From Rattus norvegicus (lineage: Eukaryota > Chordata > Mammalia > Rodentia > Muridae): 64,000 nt of DNA. The notes beneath the pieces are model-generated. The model was not told where the DNA came from. It was given only the letters and a program-made list of their open reading frames with translations, and ran no database searches. The stretch spans positions 310,001 to 374,000 of the forward strand of contig NC_086040.1 of NCBI RefSeq assembly GCF_036323735.1, read 5' to 3'. Both the position numbers and the translations under genes were made by a program. Shown here in pieces: positions 58,791-64,000 of this stretch. Every line of letters begins with the position of its first letter. Within the stretch, counting starts at the first letter, position 1.

Positions 58791-60735
58791 TTTTTTTTTT
58801 TTTTTATTAACTTGAGTATTTCTTATATACATTTCGAGTGTTATTCCCTTTCCCGGTTTCCGGGCAAACATCCCCCTCCCCCCTCCCCTTCCTTATGGGT
58901 GTTCCCCTCCCAACCCTCCCCCCGTTGCCGCCCTCCCCCCATAGACTAGTTCACTGGGGGTTCAGTCTTAGCAGGACCCAGGGCTTCCCCTTCCACTGGT
59001 GCTCTTACTAGGATATTCATTGCTACCTATGGGGTCAGATCCAGGGTCAGTCCATGTATAGTCTTTAGGTAGTGGCTTAGTCCCTGGAAGCTCTGGTTGG
59101 TTGGCATTGTTGTTCATATGGGGTCTCGAGCCCCTTCAAGCTCTTCCAGTCCTTTCTCTGATTCCTTCAACTGGGGTCCTGTTCTCAGTTCAGTGGTTTG
59201 CTGCTGGCATTCGCCTCTGTATTTGCTGTATTCTGGCTGTGTCTCTCAGGAGCGATCTACATCCGGCTCCTGTCAGTCTGCACTTCTTTGCTTCATCCAT
59301 CTTGTCTAATTGGGTGGCTGTATATGTATGGGCCACATGTGGGGCAGGCTCTGAATGGGTGTTCCTTCAGTCTCTGTTTTAATCTTTGCCTCCCTATTCC
59401 CTGCCAAGGGTATTCTTGTTCCCCTCTTAAAGAAGGAGTGAAGCACCCGCATTTTGGTCATCCTTCTTGAGTTTCATGTGTTCTGTGCATCTAGGGTAAT
59501 TCAAGCATTTGGGCTAATAGCCTTCAGTAAAGTTTCTTTTATGAACTTGCATTTGGAGCATCGATGTTAACAAGTGAGAGTTCACTCTGGTAGATTTTTC
59601 CTTTGATGTATAAAGCATCTTTCCTTATCTGTTTTGATAACTTATTTGAAAGTCGAGTTTGTTCGATATTAGAATGGCTACTCCAGCTTGTTTCTTTGGA
59701 CCATTTGTTTGGAAAATTGTTTTCCAGCCTTTTACTCTGAGGTAATGTCAGTCTTTGTCACTGAGGTGTGTTTCCTGTATGCAGCAAAATGCTGGGTCTT
59801 CTCTATGTATTCAGTCTTTTAGTCTGGGTCTTTTTATTGGGGAATTGAGTCCATTGATGTTAAGGGATTTTTAAGGAATGGTGATTGTTTCCTGTCATTT
59901 TTGTTGTTAGAGGTGGAACTGTGTTTGTGTATCTCTTCTTTTGGATTTGTTACAGGAAGATTACTTCTTTGCTTCTCTCGGGTGTAGTTTTCTTCCTTGT
60001 GTTGGAGTTTTCTGTCTGTTCTCCTTTGTAGTGCTGGATTTGTAGAAAGATATTGTGTAAGTTTGGTTTTGTCATGGAATATCTTGTTTTTTCCATCTGT
60101 GTTAATTCAGAGTTTTGGTGGATACAGTAGGCTGGGCTGGCATTTGTGTTCTCTTAGGGTCTGTATGACATCTGTCCAGGATCTTCTGTCTTTCATAGTC
60201 TCTGGTGAGAAGTCTGGTGTGATTCTGATAGGTCTGCCTTTGTATGTCACTTGACCTTTTTCCCTTACTGCTTTTAATATTCTTTCTTTGATTTGTGGGT
60301 TTGGTGTTTTGACTATTGTGTGACTGGAGGAATTTTATTTCTGGTCCAATGTCTTTGAAGTTCTCTAAGCTTCTTGTATCTTATGGGCATCTCTTTCTTT
60401 AGGTTAGGGAAGTTTTCTTGTATAATTTTGTTGAAGATATTTACTGGCCCCTTAAATTGTGATTCTTCATTCTCTTCTATACCTATTATCCTTAGGTTCT
60501 ATCTTCTCATTGTGTCCTGGATTTCCTGGATGTTTTGGTTTAGGAGCTTTTTGCTTTTTGTATTTTCTTTGATTATTTTGTCAATGTTTTGTATGCTATC
60601 TTCTGTCCCTGGAATTCTCTCTTCAATCTCTTGTATTCTGTTGGTAATGTTTGTGTCTATGACTCCTCATCTCTTTCCTAGGTTTTCTGTCTCCAGGGTT
60701 TTCTCATGGAGATCTCGTGAGCATACATTCCTATG
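58791..60735 (-). mobile_element. Antisense L1 with internal deletion
   Basis: The + strand starts with a T-run (about 58791-58804). It is followed by the reverse of an L1 3' UTR closely matching 6991-7700 (polypurine tract reversed at 58868-58945). Near 59520-59540 it jumps to the reverse of the ORF2 start and then ORF1 (VTYKGRPIRITPDFS region near 60195-60254), ending near 60735 in the ORF1 coiled coil. About 3.4 kb of ORF2 is missing. It is one orientation throughout, so either an internally deleted copy or two L1 pieces joined. Confidence 0.85.
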
Positions 60736-60975
60736 ATCTCAGCTCTTGAGAAGCTTATGCAGGAGGATCTTGAATTCAAGACCATTATGGAGAACAGTAA
60801 ATTCTAGGTTGGCCAGAGTTACATAGTGAAGCTATGTAAAACAAAATTTAAAAGAACCTAACTGGATGAGGTTTGTGGTTGCACATGTTATACTGATATT
60901 TGAGCGACAAAGGCAGGAGGAATTCTTTGAGTTTAAGATCAGTCTGGGATACATAGTGAGTAGCAGACCATTCAT
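60736..60975 (+). mobile_element. Two B1-like SINE scraps
   Basis: 'gatctcagctcttgagaagc' with 'ggatcttgaattcaagacca' (60735-60840) and 'gtggttgcacatgttatact' with 'gtttaagatcagtctgggat' (60870-60970) are two diverged sense B1 pieces in tandem. Confidence 0.6.
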
Positions 60976-60977
60976 GG

Positions 60978-61260
60978 TTCTGTCTGTCTGTCTGTCTGTC
61001 CGTCCCTCCTCCTCTGTCTCCCTTCTTCCCTCCCTTCTTTTCTTCCTTTTCTTTCCCTCTCTCCTTCCCTCTCTCCCTTCCTCTCTTGCCTCTCCTTCCC
61101 TCTTTCTCTACTGTTTCTCTGTCTCTTTCAGTCTCTTTTTCTCCACCTGTCAATCTACCAAAAACCCTGTTCCAATCTCCCTGTTCTTCCCTCCACTGCA
61201 TCCTACCTTCTCTCTCTCACTACTTTCTACCTCTCATTTCCTTTTTTTCTTCTTGAACTC
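60978..61260 (+). repeat. (TCTG)n and pyrimidine-rich tract
   Basis: Five or so TCTG units lead into a C/T-rich stretch with CCTTCC and CTCTCC units. Open frames on both strands across it are artefacts. Confidence 0.85.
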
Positions 61261-61659
61261 ACAAAAACATTTACAGCCCATTATTAGATTTTAACAGTAC
61301 TACATAATATAATCAAATGTATCATAGGGTAAAGTTTACAGAAAAAGAATTAGAGATATTTATATTTCTACCTCTGCATTGGACCCTTTGTGACCTCCTA
61401 AACATGTTCTTTGACCTTTCTTTTCCTGATGCCTTATCAGCAAAATGAAAATCATGATTCTATAATTTTCCTAGATTACTTCCCAGGCACACATTGGAGA
61501 CTCATTCAATTAAACAATGTATAAAAGCATGTACAATATTGGGTTTTTGGAAAGCTTAAGAACAAAAAGGGTTAAGTTTAATGGAAACTTTTGGAGACTA
61601 TAAATATAATTCATTCTTTATGATCGCAATATCATCTTACATTTTAATAATTTGTCTTT
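61261..61659. other. AT-rich sequence, possibly ERV internal
   Basis: No clear feature. Lying just upstream of an env tail, it may be internal sequence of the same ERV. Confidence 0.4.
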
Positions 61660-61908
61660 TAAATTCAACATTAAATTTCAGTAATAGCCATGTTGGCTCT
61701 GCTTCTTTGGAGGAAGTGGCTACTGCCCTTGCATCCTCTGTGAATTCCTTTGTACAAGATGTGAATTGGAGATCATTTTTATAGAATGCCACCATTGCTG
61801 TTGGACTTTTCTTACTTTGTCTTATTATTTTTCCAGTTGTCATCTCCTCAACTCGACGCTCACTCTCCACTATAACTGTGGATGTCTGCACCATACAACT
61901 TTTTAAAT
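61660..61908 (+). pseudogene. ERV env C-terminal remnant (membrane anchor and tail)
   Basis: On + the frame reads VATALASSVNSFVQDVNWRS, then an in-frame TAG at about 61782, then NATIAVGLFLLCLIIFPVVI, a clear membrane-spanning segment. A short basic tail (STRRS) follows, with a final stop near 61906. A purine-rich tract and an LTR come next. This is the position and layout of the end of a retroviral env gene. The internal stop and missing upstream part make it non-functional. The overlapping minus-strand open frame is a shadow. Confidence 0.65.
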
Positions 61909-61922
61909 AAAAGTGAGAGAGA
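61908..61922 (+). other. ERV polypurine tract
   Basis: 'ataaaagtgagagaga' lies directly before the TG of the LTR at 61923. A purine run at this spot primes plus-strand DNA synthesis in retroviruses, so the LTR is a 3' LTR. Confidence 0.65.
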
Positions 61923-63479
61923 TGCTGGGGACAACATACGATGACAGGGACTGCCAGCAGTAGGCCAGGATGGAGACATCTCAGAAGCCCACAGCAGCTC
62001 CTTGTAAGGTAGAGTGGCGTCTGGGACCCCAAGAAGCAGGACACACATCACTCCAGGGGACTGACCATCTGAAATAAGAGGCTGCCTGCAGTAGGCTGGG
62101 ATGGACACATCTCAGTAACCTGAAGCAGCTCTTTATAAAAAACCAGTTGTTCCCATTTCTCCTAAACTTAGTCCTGCACAACAGCTGTGTAGCTTTCATT
62201 TGTGCGTGGCTGTTTTGCAGTTGGCCTTGGTGTGCATAATTATTCCATTACATCTGACCTTCCTACTTCTTTCTCCTTCTGCTCTGGTGAATTTTGTGTA
62301 ACTAGATGTTCCCTGATGCAATGATTCTTAAACAATTGGAAATTGAGAGATAAGGGCACAGCACAGCACAGTCCTAATGGCCCAGGTGCATGCTGTGTGT
62401 GCTCATCTTGGAATCAATGTAGTAACTGCACAATAATAGTTCAGATTAATGCTTGACTTGCAAAGAAACTTTAAAGGATTTATTAGAAAATGAATTAGCA
62501 CCAACATTGGGACTCCAAGAAAGGAAAAATTTATTGAAGTAACGAAAAACGTTTTATATAACATTTAACAGTGGATCCTAGATAAGGAAGTATAGAATAT
62601 GTAAAATTACATACTAGTAAAACTAAGTCAAAATAGTGGAATTCTTAGGAGAGTGTTTGTGTGCAATATAAAGGAACAGAAAGCTAGCAGAACTATTGAG
62701 TTAAGGGTTAACTTGATTCTTTCTTCCCAGGAAAATGCAACAAGCTGAGCTCGGAGCTCTGAGCTCTGAAGTATAGTAGGTCGAAAGTTAAAGTTTAACT
62801 AATGATAAGTTTGCAATTGTTATTATTTTGGTCACAGGCCTGAGAATAGGGAAAGCTTGAAACTTTGGGTAACAACTGTAATTCTTAATTCTTTGTGCAA
62901 TGTGGTTATTCTTTTGAATTTGATTTGGCAATGATTGTGCAATGTCTTTTTTCTACCTATTTTTGAATTATCAATAAAAGACTGGGGCAAGAGAAAGGTG
63001 TGGAGAGCACGAGAAGAACATGTGAAGAATGAATGAGAGAGATCATGAGGGAGCAAATTGGAGAGCATGTGAAGAGTGAGTGAAGAGAGAATGTGAGGTA
63101 TATATGAAGATTGTGTGTGTGAGAGAAAGGAGAGTGCATGTGGTGTGTGTGACATATGTGTGAGGTGTGTATGACGAGTATGTGAGAATTAAAGAGTAAT
63201 GAACACAGGTGTGCATGAGTGTGGGAGTTTGAGAAAAGAAAAGCACAATGGAGAAAAGCAGAGTGTGCAAGAGAATGCAGAGTGTGTGCAGCCTCAAGCT
63301 GCAAAGGAGGGAGGCAGTGAGGGAAGGAGGGGGGGAGGGGGGAGCTTTAAGTCTTGAAATTTCCTGTCAGTTTGTACCCAAAGAGTAGTCTGTGTATATT
63401 TATTATGCGCCTTCCATATAGCTTTGCCTTCAGTTGAGAACTCTGATCCCTGATCCTGTGTTAAGGCTGGACCCCGGCA
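61923..63479 (+). mobile_element. 3' LTR of the 1.5 kb family, opposite orientation to the copy at 13265
   Basis: It starts TG (61923) and ends CA (63479). Along the reverse complement it matches 13265-14761 almost end to end. Signals on + are TATA-like 'caatataaagg' (about 62664) and 'caataaaagactgggg' (about 62971). Near its 5' end it carries an extra copy of a roughly 120-bp block ('ctgccagcagtaggccagg' near 61951 and 'ctgcctgcagtaggctggg' near 62082). No 6-bp duplication is visible at its ends, as expected for one end of a provirus. Confidence 0.85.
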
Positions 63480-64000
63480 CCCTCTCCCAATTTCATGTCA
63501 CCATTTATATATGATAATTCATTAAGTTCAATTAGTGATGCCCATATGAACTTGGATATGTGCATATGCATCAGAATATGGAAAGCGTGCTTAGAACTCC
63601 CCCTCCAACAGCTCATTTGCTCCTCATAAGAGTGGAACATGGAGAACACATCCTGTATTTATGTCTATAATTCTAAATGGCATGTCTTATATGGATATCT
63701 AGATAATCACAGTTGCTGTGAGTTCACAGACTCATGTGCAGAAGACAGCATTTAACAACAATAACCATTGTCTATTCCCTCCTCTTCTTTGGTGCTCTTC
63801 CATGACATTGTGGTCTCATTTGGGATTTTGCTTTCACTGTCACTTATTCTCTGAATACTGGAAAGTTGTTTATCTTTCCAATGATTGTTGTTCACTTCAA
63901 AAGAAGCTTTTCTAACTAAGGTTTCTGACAATCTATGTATATAAAAATAAACATAGAAGCCAATTTTACAACATCACCATGAGCAAAACTACAATAAGTT
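63480..64000. other. Right-edge sequence, nothing recognised
   Basis: About 520 bp of AT-rich sequence after the LTR, with no gene or nameable repeat. Confidence 0.5.

Noticed and set aside
61637..62044. Minus-strand frame of 135 codons
   Set aside because: It crosses the LTR border at 61922, and its LTR-external part is the reverse of a better-supported env tail on +.

Overview
The window looks like a stretch of the rat (Rattus) Y chromosome. It is AT-rich, intron-poor and packed with rodent retrotransposons: L1 copies with rat-type 5' UTR units, ID elements (BC1/tRNA-Ala-derived SINEs typical of rat), a B2, B1-like SINEs and several endogenous retrovirus (ERV) pieces. The one recognisable protein-coding gene is the male sex-determining gene Sry, at 43576-44064 on the minus strand. 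No bacterial, archaeal or CRISPR features are present.

Layout. From 1 to 25 kb the window is almost entirely L1 laid head to tail on the + strand. It holds an old 3' end (1-1284), a near-full-length L1 (1285-7736), an older truncated L1 (7737-11245), a decayed short-period repeat (11340-12500), and an L1 3' end split by a 1.5 kb solo LTR with a perfect 6-bp target duplication (12635-15445). It then has more decayed repeat (16010-16560), a stray L1 5' end (16590-17259), a second near-full-length L1 (17260-23700) carrying a truncated ID insertion, and another old L1 3' end (23755-25080). From 26.5 to 36 kb there is an ERV graveyard: a class I LTR, primer-binding site and gag start on +, an antisense LTR, a pol scrap, an antisense L1 scrap and a long decayed gag-pol-env element on the minus strand (about 30.1-35.6 kb). 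A short exon-like open segment (29862-30076) sits between these and is not recognised. From 35.7 to 41.9 kb there are two related LTR-like starts, a 1.75 kb pyrimidine-rich simple repeat, a processed pseudogene of Limd2 interrupted near its tail by an ID element, and a B2.

The Sry neighbourhood (42-48.5 kb) holds a large TG array downstream of the gene, the single-exon Sry gene, a TCTG-rich tract about 155-210 bp upstream of its ATG, a 14-copy 33-bp minisatellite about 1.55 kb upstream in which every unit carries a CATATG E-box, and a GATA/GACA tract further out. This Sry copy has an in-frame TAG inside its C-terminal CAG tract, which removes the last seven codons. The rest (48.5-64 kb) contains CA repeats, an L1 3' UTR, an ERV env remnant at 54.4 kb, B1 scraps, and two more copies of the 1.5 kb LTR family. 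One of those is cut by an internally deleted antisense L1; the other is a 3' LTR preceded by an env tail and a polypurine tract.

Only Sry can be argued to encode a functional protein. Every L1 and ERV reading frame seen is broken. Long open frames in the simple repeats and in the minisatellite are artefacts of repeat-unit lengths.
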